64,000 bases of DNA, taken from positions 1,116,001-1,180,000 of the forward strand of contig NZ_JBIQVZ010000001.1 in the NCBI RefSeq assembly GCF_044335535.1. Direction: 5' to 3'. Below the pieces are notes generated by a model, which searched no databases, had not been told where the DNA came from, and saw only the letters and a list, made by a program, of their open reading frames with translations. Origin of the DNA: Mariniflexile sp044335535 (GTDB taxonomy: Bacteria; Bacteroidota; Bacteroidia; Flavobacteriales; Flavobacteriaceae). Positions 35,968-44,782 of the stretch are shown piece after piece (position 1 is the first letter of the stretch; each line of letters opens with the position of its first letter). Made by a program: the position numbers and the translations under genes.

Positions 35968-35975
35968 CAAATTTA
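35968..35975 (-). promoter_or_regulatory. Candidate -7 box of the cydAB promoter
   Basis: TAAATTTG on the minus strand matches TAnnTTTG and lies 17 bases before the cydA ATG. The -33 region is not clear. Confidence 0.4.
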
Positions 35976-36058
35976 AGCAACAAAGGTTAAAATCGGAGTC
36001 GAATATGATACAAATTAAGTAAAATTTAAACGTCTAATGTTAATTCGATTCTGATGAG

Positions 36059-36084
36059 CCTCCCGATAGTTATCAGGACGGGAT
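36059..36084. repeat. Degenerate palindromic REP-like sequence
   Basis: TCCCGATAGTTATCAGGACG is an imperfect palindrome of the CCCGATAGCTATCGGG type scattered in many Flavobacteriia genomes (from memory). It lies between cydA and the gene ending at 36117. Confidence 0.4.
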
Positions 36085-36116
36085 TCGTGGGAATGAAAAA
36101 ACTAAGAGTTCAAAAA

Positions 36117-36473
36117 CTATTCTATGTATTCTGTTTCCAGAAAATAATTAACAATGGCTTCTTTCATTAAAACACTTTGTTCGCCTGCTTTTAAATGCGG
36201 CAAGGTTTCAATGGTTTTGTAGTGTGGCCAACCTTCGGCATCCACAAAATCGAGTTCGTAATAGCCATATGGCGTTAGCAACTTACAGATGGCAATGTGC
36301 ATTAAATCGAGCTTATGGTCTTTTTTAAATTCCCTGTCTAGCTGCCCAAGTTCTTGTACGCCTATTAAATAAATAATGGCATCGAGGTCTAGCATATCGC
36401 CATCAGCAAATTGGTTAGATAGTTTTTTTACTACCAATTCCCAGCGTTCTTTTAATTGTTCGTCTCTAGACAT
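36117..36473 (-). CDS. Conserved small protein of unknown function
   Basis: The 118-residue soluble, acidic protein starts MSRDEQLKERWELVVKKLS and contains LDLDAIIYLIGVQELGQ and PYGYYELDFVDAEGWPHYK. The clean start, normal codon use and strongly patterned sequence indicate a real gene. I recall homologues across Flavobacteriia but no assigned function. It is divergent from cvpA. Confidence 0.7.
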   Translation of the reverse strand: MSRDEQLKERWELVVKKLSNQFADGDMLDLDAIIYLIGVQELGQLDREFKKDHKLDLMHIAICKLLTPYGYYELDFVDAEGWPHYKTIETLPHLKAGEQSVLMKEAIVNYFLETEYIE

Positions 36474-36516
36474 TTGTTTTTAAGTTGCTTAGTTTCAAAG
36501 ATGCAAAGTTACAAAG

Positions 36517-36546
36517 TTGCAGATTTGCAAAGTTAACTTATATTTG
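36517..36546 (+). promoter_or_regulatory. cvpA promoter (TTG-N19-TATATTTG)
   Basis: TTG at 36517-36519 and TATATTTG at 36539-36546 are separated by exactly 19 bases, the Bacteroidota -33/-7 arrangement, 17 bases before the cvpA ATG. It overlaps a CAAAGTT-type degenerate repeat (36495-36535). Confidence 0.55.
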
Positions 36547-36563
36547 ATAAAAATATTTATATT

Positions 36564-37100
36564 ATGAATGTTTTAGATATTGTTTTATTAGCCTTTTTAA
36601 TTCTAGGATTGGTAAGAGGGTTTTGGCGAGGACTTTTTGTTGAAGTCGCGTCGTTAGTAGCTTTGGTTGCTGGAGTTTATGGTGCATTTCATTTTAGTGA
36701 TTTTGCTTCTGATTTTTTAAAAGAAAAAGTAGATTGGAATGAAAACACTATAAATATTGTGGCTTTTGTTGCTACCTTAATGCTTATTATTTTAGCAATT
36801 GCCTTGGCAGGAAAAGCATTAACAAAAATTGCCGATTTTGCTGCACTTGGACTCGTTAACAAAGCCTTGGGTGCCCTTTTTGGCGGATTGAAAATTGCCG
36901 TTATTTTAAGTGCTGTACTTATTGTGTTCGAAAAAATGAACAGACCAATTCCTTTTACAGAGGAGGAAGATAAAGAGGTTTCTGTGCTATACACGCCTCT
37001 GAAATCTATTATCCCATTGATTTTTCCTAGTTTAATTGTAAATGGGAAACCTATTGGTGACGATTTGGAAGCGGATGAAACTTTACAAACTGGACTGTAA
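36564..37100 (+). CDS. CvpA-family membrane protein
   Basis: The 178-residue inner-membrane protein has four hydrophobic segments (about 5-25, 28-48, 63-85 and 100-120). MNVLDIVLLAFLILGLVRGFWRGL carries the conserved G-x-x-R-G-x-x-x-G start of CvpA proteins, followed by a second helix with ASLVALVAGVYGAFHF. CvpA is linked to colicin V secretion and purine genes in E. coli; the role here is unknown. A well-formed promoter precedes it. Confidence 0.87.
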   Translation: MNVLDIVLLAFLILGLVRGFWRGLFVEVASLVALVAGVYGAFHFSDFASDFLKEKVDWNENTINIVAFVATLMLIILAIALAGKALTKIADFAALGLVNKALGALFGGLKIAVILSAVLIVFEKMNRPIPFTEEEDKEVSVLYTPLKSIIPLIFPSLIVNGKPIGDDLEADETLQTGL

Positions 37101-37131
37101 ATGGTTGATAGGATTGCTGAAAAATTTGCAA

Positions 37132-37479
37132 TTAATTCAAAACAAACATGTAGTCTATATCATCTACATTTAAAAGACTATCTTTTCTTTTGTTTATGAA
37201 CAAGGCTTTTAATTCTTCTACTTCTTGCCTGTTAAACATTAAAACAATGTTTTGACATACTGTTGTTATTGGGATTTTTCGCTTAATAGTGGTATAAGCA
37301 TATTTTTGTTCCCAATAGTCAATATCTATTTCCAGAAGATATGTTTTGAGTTTTTCAAAGTGAATTGTACTAAGCTCACAATATATGTTGTTAAACTCTA
37401 GGTGATAGGTACCGCAGCTTTCACAAAATGAAAGTTCTCCACTTCTTACTTTTGCTAATGTTTTCAAACTATCGCACAT
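37132..37479 (-). CDS. DUF6686-like small protein
   Basis: The 115-residue cytoplasmic protein begins MCDSLKTLAKVRSGELSFC and contains the Cys pair FCESCGTYHLEFNN, with an additional Cys at IYCEL; these resemble a zinc-ribbon-like knuckle. The pattern of FNNIYCELSTIHFEKLKTYL then IDIDYWE fits the DUF6686 family as I remember it. Function is unknown. It converges with cvpA and follows the DUF6607 gene by 66 bases on the same strand. Confidence 0.68.
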   Translation of the reverse strand: MCDSLKTLAKVRSGELSFCESCGTYHLEFNNIYCELSTIHFEKLKTYLLEIDIDYWEQKYAYTTIKRKIPITTVCQNIVLMFNRQEVEELKALFINKRKDSLLNVDDIDYMFVLN

Positions 37480-37545
37480 ATTTAATTTCTTATATTTTTT
37501 TAAGCTTAATACAATTCTTTTCTTTTAGTTAGAAATCATTTAAAG

Positions 37546-38451
37546 TTACTTTACAAATGATTCAATGATATTATTGATATCTTTTTCTTTGTTTGAGAAA
37601 TCTTTTGAAAATAAATGTTCATATAACGCTTTGTCTTCTACTTTTTCTTCCAAAGCTAAATTTACTTTTCTATTAAAAACCTGATCCCATTTAGCACGTA
37701 CAAGTTTCCAAGGTTGGCTATTGGTTTTCCACCAATCTTGGGCAACTTTACATGTACTGTCATCTACTTTAGTGTATATATTCAATCCTTTTTCTTGAGC
37801 AAGTAACACATCGTCTTTCCCATCTTTTCTAATTACTTTATCGTTATCTTGATCGTGTATCCAACCTGTTTTGGTGATTTCATGTTTGTTGGTTCTAACG
37901 GTAACATTGTAATCGCTACGTTTTGTGTATTCACGTCGTGGTAGTGGGGCATCCGTTGTATTTTCCCAATAGCTTTTTCCATCGGCATGGATCCAAGTGG
38001 CAGAACCTTCGTAACGTGGACTATCATCTACTTGAAACACTTTTTGTGTCCATTGCCCTTTTACTTGATCTTTTGGCAAGCTCACAAAACTCCATTTATT
38101 ATCAGCATTGTAAGTGTATAAGTTGGTATTTTCAAATAACCAATCTTGTCTCCAATGTTTAATAACATGTTGTCTATCGGCAGGACCCACAATTAATAAA
38201 TGCTGCATTACAATTTTGTTATCGGCATCTTCCAATAATTCAACCCACTCCAATCCGCTATCGTGTTTTACAGCAGAAGCTTGATATGTTGAATCTTTTG
38301 AATACTGAAATGTTTCAGCAAAATTGAAGCTTACTTCATAGCATCCACACATACTTTTAATGGCTTTTTGGTCTTGAAATTTCTTGTTTTGGGCATTGGC
38401 ATGATACAAAATTGTTAACGTAAAAATGGTTAATAGTGTTAATCGTTTCAT
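37546..38451 (-). CDS. DUF6607 family exported protein
   Basis: The 301-residue protein has a cleavable signal peptide (MKRLTLLTIFTLTILYHANA-Q). The mature N-terminus contains IKSMCGCYEVSFNFAETF, followed by HLLIVGPADRQHVIKHWRQDW and LPRREYTKRSDYNV, the conserved patterns of DUF6607. Such proteins lie beside HmuY/TonB haem systems in Flavobacteriia. Here the gene is divergent from the HmuR-like receptor across a 103-base shared promoter region, supporting a role in haem or iron acquisition (inference). Confidence 0.8.
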   Translation of the reverse strand: MKRLTLLTIFTLTILYHANAQNKKFQDQKAIKSMCGCYEVSFNFAETFQYSKDSTYQASAVKHDSGLEWVELLEDADNKIVMQHLLIVGPADRQHVIKHWRQDWLFENTNLYTYNADNKWSFVSLPKDQVKGQWTQKVFQVDDSPRYEGSATWIHADGKSYWENTTDAPLPRREYTKRSDYNVTVRTNKHEITKTGWIHDQDNDKVIRKDGKDDVLLAQEKGLNIYTKVDDSTCKVAQDWWKTNSQPWKLVRAKWDQVFNRKVNLALEEKVEDKALYEHLFSKDFSNKEKDINNIIESFVK

Positions 38452-38529
38452 TTTTAAAAGTGTTTGTTTATATGATTAAATAATTTAAAATTTATTCTAT
38501 TCTTATTTAGATTAAATAAAAATAACTTA

Positions 38530-38568
38530 TATATTTGCGACAAATTTATATAGAATGATTCTAAATAA
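38530..38568 (+). promoter_or_regulatory. Haem-operon promoter with Fur-box-like palindrome over the start codon
   Basis: A TATATTTG -7 box lies at 38530-38537. Directly after it, TTATATAGAAT (38546-38556) and ATTCTAAATAA (38558-38568) form a palindrome around a central G with one mismatch in 11, spanning the ATG at 38555. Position and sequence suit an iron-responsive repressor blocking initiation. Confidence 0.55.
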
Positions 38569-40639
38569 AAATAATATTCCCGTCTTTTTTTTAATTTTTT
38601 TTAATGGTATTTCTTTTTCACAAGAAGGGATAAGTGCTATACAAGACTCAACAAAAATTAAAAATTTAGATGAAGTAGTTATAACCGCAACCCGAACAGT
38701 TAGACAGTTTTCTTCTATACCACTGCCCGTTCAATTAGTATCGAAAAAAGAAATCCAAAGTGTTAATTCGCTTCGCTTAAGTGATATTTTAAACGAACAA
38801 ACAGGACTTATTACCGTACCTGATTATGGAGGTGGCGAGGGCATTCAACTTCAAGGTTTAGACTCGCAATACACACTTATTTTAATTGATGGTGTACCTT
38901 TAATTGGGCGTTCCGCAGGTACTTTAGATGTTAGCAGAATTACCCTTGGTAATGTGAAGCAAATTGAAATTGTAAAAGGAGCGTCTTCTAGTTTATATGG
39001 TAGTGATGCGCTTGGCGGTGTTATAAATATTATTACCGACAACCCAAAACAGGGCTTTAATGGGAATTTAAATTCAAGATCTGGAAGTTTTAATACCTAC
39101 AATAACAGTCTCAATTTAGGTTATAAAAGAGAAACGTTTGCCATTAGTACATTTTTAAACAGCCTTCATAGTGGTGGTTATGATTTGAATAAAAATGATG
39201 TCTTAAATACCATAGAACCATACAGTAATTATACATTAAACTCCAAACTTACTTACCTCTTTAATAAGAATACAAACTTATTTCTTTCTGGAAGGTATTA
39301 TTCCCAAAATCAAGATTATGTCGCTTCTGAAGACTTGAAAGGTGAAAGTAACATCAGGGAATGGAACACGCATTTAAAACTGAGCCATAATTACAGTAAA
39401 AAATGGCGCAGCTATTTTGAGTTTTATGCAACCCGTTATAAGGCAAATGAGTATTTGAATAATACTGATAATTCACCTTTTAGCACTAGCAATTTTAACC
39501 AATTATTAGTTCGTCCTGAAATGAGAGCTACTTACAATTTAAATGAAAAAAGTACTTTTATTGGAGGCTTGGGTTGGAATCATGAAACCTTAAAAAGAAC
39601 CGATTTTTCAACAAGCCCCAAGTTTAATTCGCCATACGCATACTTACAATATGACACCAATCCAACGGATAACATAAACGCCATTCTTGGTACTCGTTTT
39701 GACAATCATAGTGAATACCAATCGCAATTCAGCCCTAAAGCTGCCATTCGCTATAAATTATCTAAAAAAATAGCCATAAAAGGCGCTATGGGTTATGGTT
39801 TTAAAGCTCCCGATTTTAGACAATTGTACTTCGATTTTACCAATGCTACTATAGGATACACCGTTTTAGGGTATAATGCGGTTAGCGTAAAAATGCCTGA
39901 ATTGGAATCAGAAGGACAAATTGCCAACATGGTTGTGCCTCTTTCAGAATTTGAAAATGTACTAAATCCTGAAAATTCCATAAGTTTTAATCTTGGTATA
40001 GATTACACCCCAATAGCATCATTAAAATTCAACTTAAATCTTTTCAGAAATAACATAAACGATTTAATCGATACACGTGTTATTGCTAATAAAACCAATG
40101 GACAAAACGTATTTAGCTATTATAATGTTCATAAGGTTTATACTCAAGGTTTAGAATTTAACACAACTTGGAAACCTAGTAACGGCATAAAAATCTCAGG
40201 CGGGTATCAGTTCCTTTTTGCTAAAGATAAAGATGCTGAAGATGCCTTTAAAAATGGAACCGTTTATGCGCGCGAAACACCAAGTTCTCCCTCATTTCAA
40301 TTAGATGAAAATGACTATTTCGGTCTTTACAACCGCTCACGACACATGGCTAATGTAAAGGTGTTTTATGAGATCACTAAATGGAATTTAGATGCCAACA
40401 TTCGTAGCACTTACAGAAGCAAATATGGGTTGTACGACACTAATGGAAACACCTATTTAGATACATACGATGCTTTTGTTGCGGGCTACACTGTCTGGGA
40501 CATCGCTATTAACAAAACACTCTATAAAAACTATCAACTTGGTTTTGGAATTGACAATGTTTTTGGTTTTACGGACACTCAAAACATTAGCAATATACCA
40601 GGACAAATAATTTACGGAAAACTGAACATTCAATTTTAA
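38555..40639 (+). CDS. TonB-dependent haem receptor, HmuR-like
   Basis: The 694-residue outer-membrane receptor lacks the regulatory-like domain of the other two receptors. A signal peptide (VFFLIFFNGISFS-Q) is followed by a TonB box region (NLDEVVITATRTVRQF), a plug (about 55-170, with LILIDGVPLIGR and KGASSSLYGSDALGGVINI) and a barrel that ends in KLNIQF. The plug and FRNNINDLIDT region are of the colicin/haem-receptor type. It is followed by hmuY (30 bases) and a DoxX gene, which together indicate haem uptake. Confidence 0.88.
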   Translation: MILNKNNIPVFFLIFFNGISFSQEGISAIQDSTKIKNLDEVVITATRTVRQFSSIPLPVQLVSKKEIQSVNSLRLSDILNEQTGLITVPDYGGGEGIQLQGLDSQYTLILIDGVPLIGRSAGTLDVSRITLGNVKQIEIVKGASSSLYGSDALGGVINIITDNPKQGFNGNLNSRSGSFNTYNNSLNLGYKRETFAISTFLNSLHSGGYDLNKNDVLNTIEPYSNYTLNSKLTYLFNKNTNLFLSGRYYSQNQDYVASEDLKGESNIREWNTHLKLSHNYSKKWRSYFEFYATRYKANEYLNNTDNSPFSTSNFNQLLVRPEMRATYNLNEKSTFIGGLGWNHETLKRTDFSTSPKFNSPYAYLQYDTNPTDNINAILGTRFDNHSEYQSQFSPKAAIRYKLSKKIAIKGAMGYGFKAPDFRQLYFDFTNATIGYTVLGYNAVSVKMPELESEGQIANMVVPLSEFENVLNPENSISFNLGIDYTPIASLKFNLNLFRNNINDLIDTRVIANKTNGQNVFSYYNVHKVYTQGLEFNTTWKPSNGIKISGGYQFLFAKDKDAEDAFKNGTVYARETPSSPSFQLDENDYFGLYNRSRHMANVKVFYEITKWNLDANIRSTYRSKYGLYDTNGNTYLDTYDAFVAGYTVWDIAINKTLYKNYQLGFGIDNVFGFTDTQNISNIPGQIIYGKLNIQF

Positions 40640-40669
40640 CAATTTAAACCACTTCTTTATATAAACACT

Positions 40670-41338
40670 ATGACCTTTTCAAACAAAAACCAAGAACGCA
40701 AAATGAACAATAGTAATTTTGCGATCAAATCAATCAAATTTTTAGTATTAGCAGTGCTTTTTACAGGTTTTGCTTCTTGTTCCGATGATGACGACAAACC
40801 TCTTTTGGAAATAGAATCTGAAATCTATTCCAATTTATATGCTCCACAATCTGGTGGTCAAGGATCCGGAGAGGCTATCTCTGGTACTTTTACAAAGTTT
40901 AGTTTCTTAACAGGGCAAACAACTACAAGTGAAACCGAATGGGATATTGCCTTTAGAGGAACTTCGATTATTATAAATGGCGGAACAACATTAGGAACAA
41001 TAGATGAGCCTGAAAGAACTGGAAATGTATCTGGCTATATTGCAAATGATACTTTTGAAAATGTAAAAACCGTTGATACAGGTCTTTTAGAGCAAGACTC
41101 AAGTGAAGGGTCTGTTTTTTCAGATTGGTACACTTATTCTGGACCACCAAACCACTTAATTACAGCTACTCCAGGAAAAGTATTTGTTTTAAAAACATAT
41201 GATGGAAAATATGCTAAAATGGAAATTGTTAGCTATTATAAAGATGCTCCAGAAACACCTAATGCATTCAACGGAACGGAGAGGTACTATACTTTCAATT
41301 ATGTATACCAACCAAATGAAGGTGTAATAACGTTTTAA
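40670..41338 (+). CDS. hmuY: HmuY-family haem-binding lipoprotein
   Basis: HmuY proteins capture haem at the cell surface and hand it to the HmuR receptor. The 222-residue lipoprotein has its lipobox at LFTGFASCSDDDD. The ATG at 40703 (MNNSNFAIKSIKF) gives a more usual signal peptide and may be the true start. The mature part has TSETEWDIAFRGTSIIINGG, VFSDWYTY and YAKMEIVSYYKDAPETP, typical of HmuY. Haem ligands cannot be placed by eye. It lies between the receptor and the DoxX gene in one operon. Confidence 0.88.
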   Translation: MTFSNKNQERKMNNSNFAIKSIKFLVLAVLFTGFASCSDDDDKPLLEIESEIYSNLYAPQSGGQGSGEAISGTFTKFSFLTGQTTTSETEWDIAFRGTSIIINGGTTLGTIDEPERTGNVSGYIANDTFENVKTVDTGLLEQDSSEGSVFSDWYTYSGPPNHLITATPGKVFVLKTYDGKYAKMEIVSYYKDAPETPNAFNGTERYYTFNYVYQPNEGVITF

Positions 41339-41340
41339 TC

Positions 41341-41793
41341 ATGGGAAAATCAATCAACATCCTATTTATTATACTTCGATTATTTCTTGGAGGGTTTATG
41401 ATTTATGGAGGTGTCCAAAAATTCCAGTCACCTCCCATTACTCCTATTGACGTATTGAAAAAAGTCAATAAGTTTTCATTCCCTGAAAATGAACCTACGC
41501 TTCAAAAAATATTATATATAAGCGGCGCCAAACAAACAGGCTATTTTTGGCAAGTACTTGGAATTTGTGAACTACTTTTTGGATTTCTTTTAATTATTCA
41601 AATCACAGGATTTGTCGGTTCTCTTTTTTTGCTCCCAATTACCCTACATATATTTCTATTTCATCTGTTTCTTGAAGCTGATGAAGTTGGAGAATTAATT
41701 CAAACGGGCGGATTATTCGCTATAAATATCGTACTCGTTTTAAAAGAAAAAGAAAAGTGGAAACACTTGCTTTGGATAAAACCTTTTCAATAA
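41341..41793 (+). CDS. DoxX-family membrane protein
   Basis: The 150-residue protein has four hydrophobic segments and the DoxX N-terminal pattern LRLFLGGFMIYGGVQKFQSP. The second helix region contains GYFWQVLGICELLFGFLLI. It starts 2 bases after the hmuY stop, so it is co-transcribed with the haem genes. DoxX proteins are poorly characterised; an accessory role in membrane redox or haem handling is inferred from position. The IS element begins 40 bases after its stop. Confidence 0.82.
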   Translation: MGKSINILFIILRLFLGGFMIYGGVQKFQSPPITPIDVLKKVNKFSFPENEPTLQKILYISGAKQTGYFWQVLGICELLFGFLLIIQITGFVGSLFLLPITLHIFLFHLFLEADEVGELIQTGGLFAINIVLVLKEKEKWKHLLWIKPFQ

Positions 41794-41822
41794 ATTATTA
41801 AAAAATTAAAAAGTCTGCTATG

Positions 41823-43142
41823 CGAAGTTTGAAACCAAGGCTGTAAGGAACTTTAAAAGTAATTGAAAAATATACTAGATTTACATTCCTATATATTAAC
41901 TACACAAATATATAGACCGATGAAAAAAAAGGTAACGGTTCATGAGGTGCTCAATTATATCCCAAATGAGAAGCTTGACTTTTTTGCCCGTGAAACATTA
42001 GTTGATTGGAACTCCAAAAAGCTACAGGGCAAAGAGCTTTTCAAACTCTGTATTTTTGGCATATTGAATGAGAACAGGGCGAGTTCAAGGGTATTTGAGA
42101 GTTTCTACGAGAGCCATTTTTTCTGCAAACATGCCCATATCCCTAAAGGTAAAAAGGTTAGCCATAGTAGTATCTGCGAGCGAATAGGAAAAATAAATGT
42201 GGACTATTTCGAAAGTCTGTACTATTATACCGTTGATACCTTTCGGGAGAAGCTCAATAAAAAGGACCAGAACAAATTGTGCCTGTACGATTCAACAATA
42301 ACGAGTCTTTCAGCGTTACTGTTGGGTTTTGGAATGCAAAACGGTCAGAGGAACAAAAAAGGGGAACAGGGAAAGCACAGTATAAAGTTCACTATTGGCT
42401 TTGATGGACTGCCTTTTAAGGTAAAGTTCCACAGGGGCCAGAAAATGATCAGTGATATTCCGGCGTTAAGCGATATTCTCCAAGAGCATGTCCCCAACAA
42501 AAAGGATATCGCAGTATTTGACAGGGGAATGCAGGATCGTTTGACAATGAAAAAGCTTTCGGACGGGGGCAAATACTTTGTGACACGCATATATAAAGCA
42601 TCAAGATATGGTGTAGTGGAAGGAAGCCATCAAACAGAACTGAATTACGAGAACGATAATATCAAACTTGACAGGCACAGCTTGGTACACCTTTATAAGA
42701 ACGGCAAGAAAATGAAAGATGTTGTATTTAGGCTTTTGGAGGGCACGCTCAAAGCCGACGGGGAACGCATACTGTTCCTTAGCAATTTGCCGGAAGAGGG
42801 GTTTACGGCCGAGCAGGTAGCCGAGATATACAGGAACCGTTGGGAAATTGAAAAGTTCTTTAGGTTCATCAAACAGGAACTAAATTTCAAGCACTATTTT
42901 TCAAGGCAGTGGAACGGGATCCAGGTGATGGTATACATTATCCTGATTGCGTCCATATTATTGCTGACTTATATTAAGCTAAATCAATTAAAGGGGTATA
43001 AGATTCCAAAAATCTCATTCTGCAACTCATTACAGAATGAGATGATTGAAAATATTGTGATTCATTGTGGTGGAGATCCCAATAAAATAAGTTCTTATTA
43101 TTCATGAATAAAAGTTCCTTACAGCCTTGGTTACAAACTTCG
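41823..43142 (+). mobile_element. IS4-family insertion sequence
   Basis: Inverted repeats bound a single transposase gene. The core AACCAAGGCTGTAAGGAACT(TT) at 41833-41854 is matched exactly, in reverse, at 43111-43132. The symmetry continues outward for CGAAGTTTG (41823-41831 and 43134-43142) after one mismatch. Either the terminal repeat is 32 bp, or the outer 9 bp are a palindromic target. A clear target duplication was not found; GTTTGAAAC and GTTACAAAC flanking a shorter element match at 7 of 9. Confidence 0.85.
41920..43107 (+). CDS. IS4-family transposase
   Basis: The protein is about 395 residues from the ATG at 41920 (MKKKVTVHEVLNYIP); a longer frame from a TTG at 41863 reads into the IS end and is rejected. 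The DDE catalytic residues are visible: D in LCLYDSTI, D in IAVFDRGM, and E in the Y-R-x-R-W-E-I-E-K-F-F motif YRNRWEIEKFFRFIKQEL, which is the IS4 YREK signature. The frame is intact, so the copy may be active. It carries out cut-and-paste transposition of its own element. Confidence 0.9.
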   Translation: MKKKVTVHEVLNYIPNEKLDFFARETLVDWNSKKLQGKELFKLCIFGILNENRASSRVFESFYESHFFCKHAHIPKGKKVSHSSICERIGKINVDYFESLYYYTVDTFREKLNKKDQNKLCLYDSTITSLSALLLGFGMQNGQRNKKGEQGKHSIKFTIGFDGLPFKVKFHRGQKMISDIPALSDILQEHVPNKKDIAVFDRGMQDRLTMKKLSDGGKYFVTRIYKASRYGVVEGSHQTELNYENDNIKLDRHSLVHLYKNGKKMKDVVFRLLEGTLKADGERILFLSNLPEEGFTAEQVAEIYRNRWEIEKFFRFIKQELNFKHYFSRQWNGIQVMVYIILIASILLLTYIKLNQLKGYKIPKISFCNSLQNEMIENIVIHCGGDPNKISSYYS

Positions 43143-43175
43143 TGCAGCGGCGCGGGAGATGGGCCGAGGATTGTA

Positions 43176-43718
43176 TTAATTTTGCTCCTTTAATATCTTC
43201 TCGTTCAATTTTTTAAGATATACTTTTTGAAGTTTACTCCAATAACTGGAAGTCATTTTACAATAATATACTTGAGGTGCTTTCCTATCTACAATCATAA
43301 ACTTCTTTACGTTGTATAAAGCAGGTCTTATTCTTGTTGAAGTCGTGCTAAAATCGCCACTAGTAGTGGTATTTGTAATGATATTGTCTCCAGCAGATTG
43401 ATAATTGTAATCAAAAACATATCGATATGTCATTACATCCTTATACGCCTCCTCTTTTTTAAGTTCTTCTTCTGTTACAAATTTATAATCTCCTTTATAA
43501 ATTTTCTTGACATTCTTTTTTAAATACTTATTATAACTTCTGTGATGGGTCACAAATAAAACCGTAGTATTCTGCTTTCCAAATTCTGGAGGGATAGCAC
43601 CTTTTTCTTCCGTTATGTATTGATTCGCTTTACTTTTAACAATCGCACCACAGGATGTGAAAAAACCAAACACCATTACCAACCCTACTAGAAAAAAAAG
43701 ACTTTTATATACTTTCAT
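43176..43718 (-). CDS. Hypothetical lipoprotein, partner of the MORN-repeat gene
   Basis: The 180-residue protein has a lipoprotein signal (LVMVFGFFTSCGAIVKS). The mature part is basic and rich in Lys and Tyr (HHRSYNKYLKKNVKKIYKGDYKF, described in part), with YRYVFDYNYQSAGDN and a C-terminal helix. No family recognised. Its ATG overlaps the stop of the upstream MORN-repeat gene by 4 bases (ATGA), so the two are translationally coupled and probably act together. The IS right end lies 34 bases downstream of its stop. Confidence 0.65.
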   Translation of the reverse strand: MKVYKSLFFLVGLVMVFGFFTSCGAIVKSKANQYITEEKGAIPPEFGKQNTTVLFVTHHRSYNKYLKKNVKKIYKGDYKFVTEEELKKEEAYKDVMTYRYVFDYNYQSAGDNIITNTTTSGDFSTTSTRIRPALYNVKKFMIVDRKAPQVYYCKMTSSYWSKLQKVYLKKLNEKILKEQN

Positions 43719-44524
43719 CGTGCAAATTTGCTTTTTTTATTAGTTGCTTTTTTAGGTTGGTCATTCTTTTTAAACCATCTCTCTAAAAAACTTTGCTTGG
43801 GATTGTTTGCTTTATCTATGGAATCCAATTTCTTTTGGTTTAATTTCCTCTGCTTTTCCTGGGATTTTGCAATGGAATCTTTTTGTTTTTTAATCAATCG
43901 ACTCCGTTTTAATTTTTCTTTTTTAATGGAGTCTGCTTTTCTTTTATTTATTTTTTCAAATTTTATAGTCGCTTTTTCAACAGAATCTTTTTTTCTTAAC
44001 AGCCTTTCAATTAAACCTTTAGGCCTCTCATCAAATCCAATACCTTTTTTATAGTATAATGTGTCTTTATTTGCATAATTTATCCATTGTCCTACTTTAA
44101 TGTTTTTTCTGTATTTCCCTTTTAAAGTTAAATGACCCTCCTTGTCATAACCATAATAGTTACCTTCTCTGTAGCCATTATTCCAATATTCCTTTATTTT
44201 TAATTGTCCGTTTTCATACCAACTTTGCCATATCCCTGTTTTAAGTCCAAAATTAAAATCTCCTTTTTCAGCCAACTGGTTGGATCTATAATATTTTATA
44301 AATGTATTATGTAAAACGTTACCTCCAATGTTTGACTGGGAGTTATGGATCTCGCCAGATTTGTACCAATAATATACTTTGTTGGCATTAAAGGAATTCA
44401 ATTCTTTCACTGCTATATAACACTCTATATCAAACTCATCCTGCCGTACTATCCTTTTTTGTAAATCGGAAGTAAATGAAAAACACAGTAAAGCAATTAA
44501 CGAAACAAGAATTCCTTTTTTCAC
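43715..44524 (-). CDS. MORN/YwqK-repeat exported protein with charged C-terminal coiled coil
   Basis: The 269-residue protein has a signal peptide (MKKGILVSLIALLCFSF). Residues about 45-170 carry MORN-like YwqK repeats (GIWQSWYENGQLKIKEYWNN, GNYYGYDKEGHLTLKGKY, VGQWINY). Residues about 185-260 are a highly charged K/S/D-rich coiled coil (IKKQKDSIAKSQEKQRKLNQ). YwqK-type proteins are often called antitoxins, but an exported one with this tail is more likely structural; function unknown. It overlaps the next gene by 4 bases. Confidence 0.7.
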   Translation of the reverse strand: MKKGILVSLIALLCFSFTSDLQKRIVRQDEFDIECYIAVKELNSFNANKVYYWYKSGEIHNSQSNIGGNVLHNTFIKYYRSNQLAEKGDFNFGLKTGIWQSWYENGQLKIKEYWNNGYREGNYYGYDKEGHLTLKGKYRKNIKVGQWINYANKDTLYYKKGIGFDERPKGLIERLLRKKDSVEKATIKFEKINKRKADSIKKEKLKRSRLIKKQKDSIAKSQEKQRKLNQKKLDSIDKANNPKQSFLERWFKKNDQPKKATNKKSKFAR

Positions 44525-44706
44525 GTATTATTTTTTAATCTATATAGTTTTGTTAAAATTAAATGTAACCATATAAAAACAACTAAGGTTTTGCCTTAAT
44601 AATAGTAAGGTTGTTATTAAAAAAAGTCGTGATGTCCTGCTATGTCTATCATAACCCCATTGCTATGCGACGTTTGAAACTTCGCATCATTACATAAAAC
44701 TAACAA

Positions 44707-44743
44707 GCTGTACTTAATTTTATTTAAACACAGCTTGTTTTAA
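44707..44743 (-). terminator. Possible terminator after the RAYT gene
   Basis: ACAAGCTGT and ACAGCTTGT form a 9-bp stem with a loop of about 19 bases, followed on the minus strand by AGTTTTATG. It lies 80 bases past the RAYT stop. The nearby sequence TATGCGACGTTTGAAACTTC (44675-44694) is a second palindrome. Confidence 0.4.
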
Positions 44744-44782
44744 TCTATTGAAATTGCTTTATTATTTACTATGCTTCGAAGT

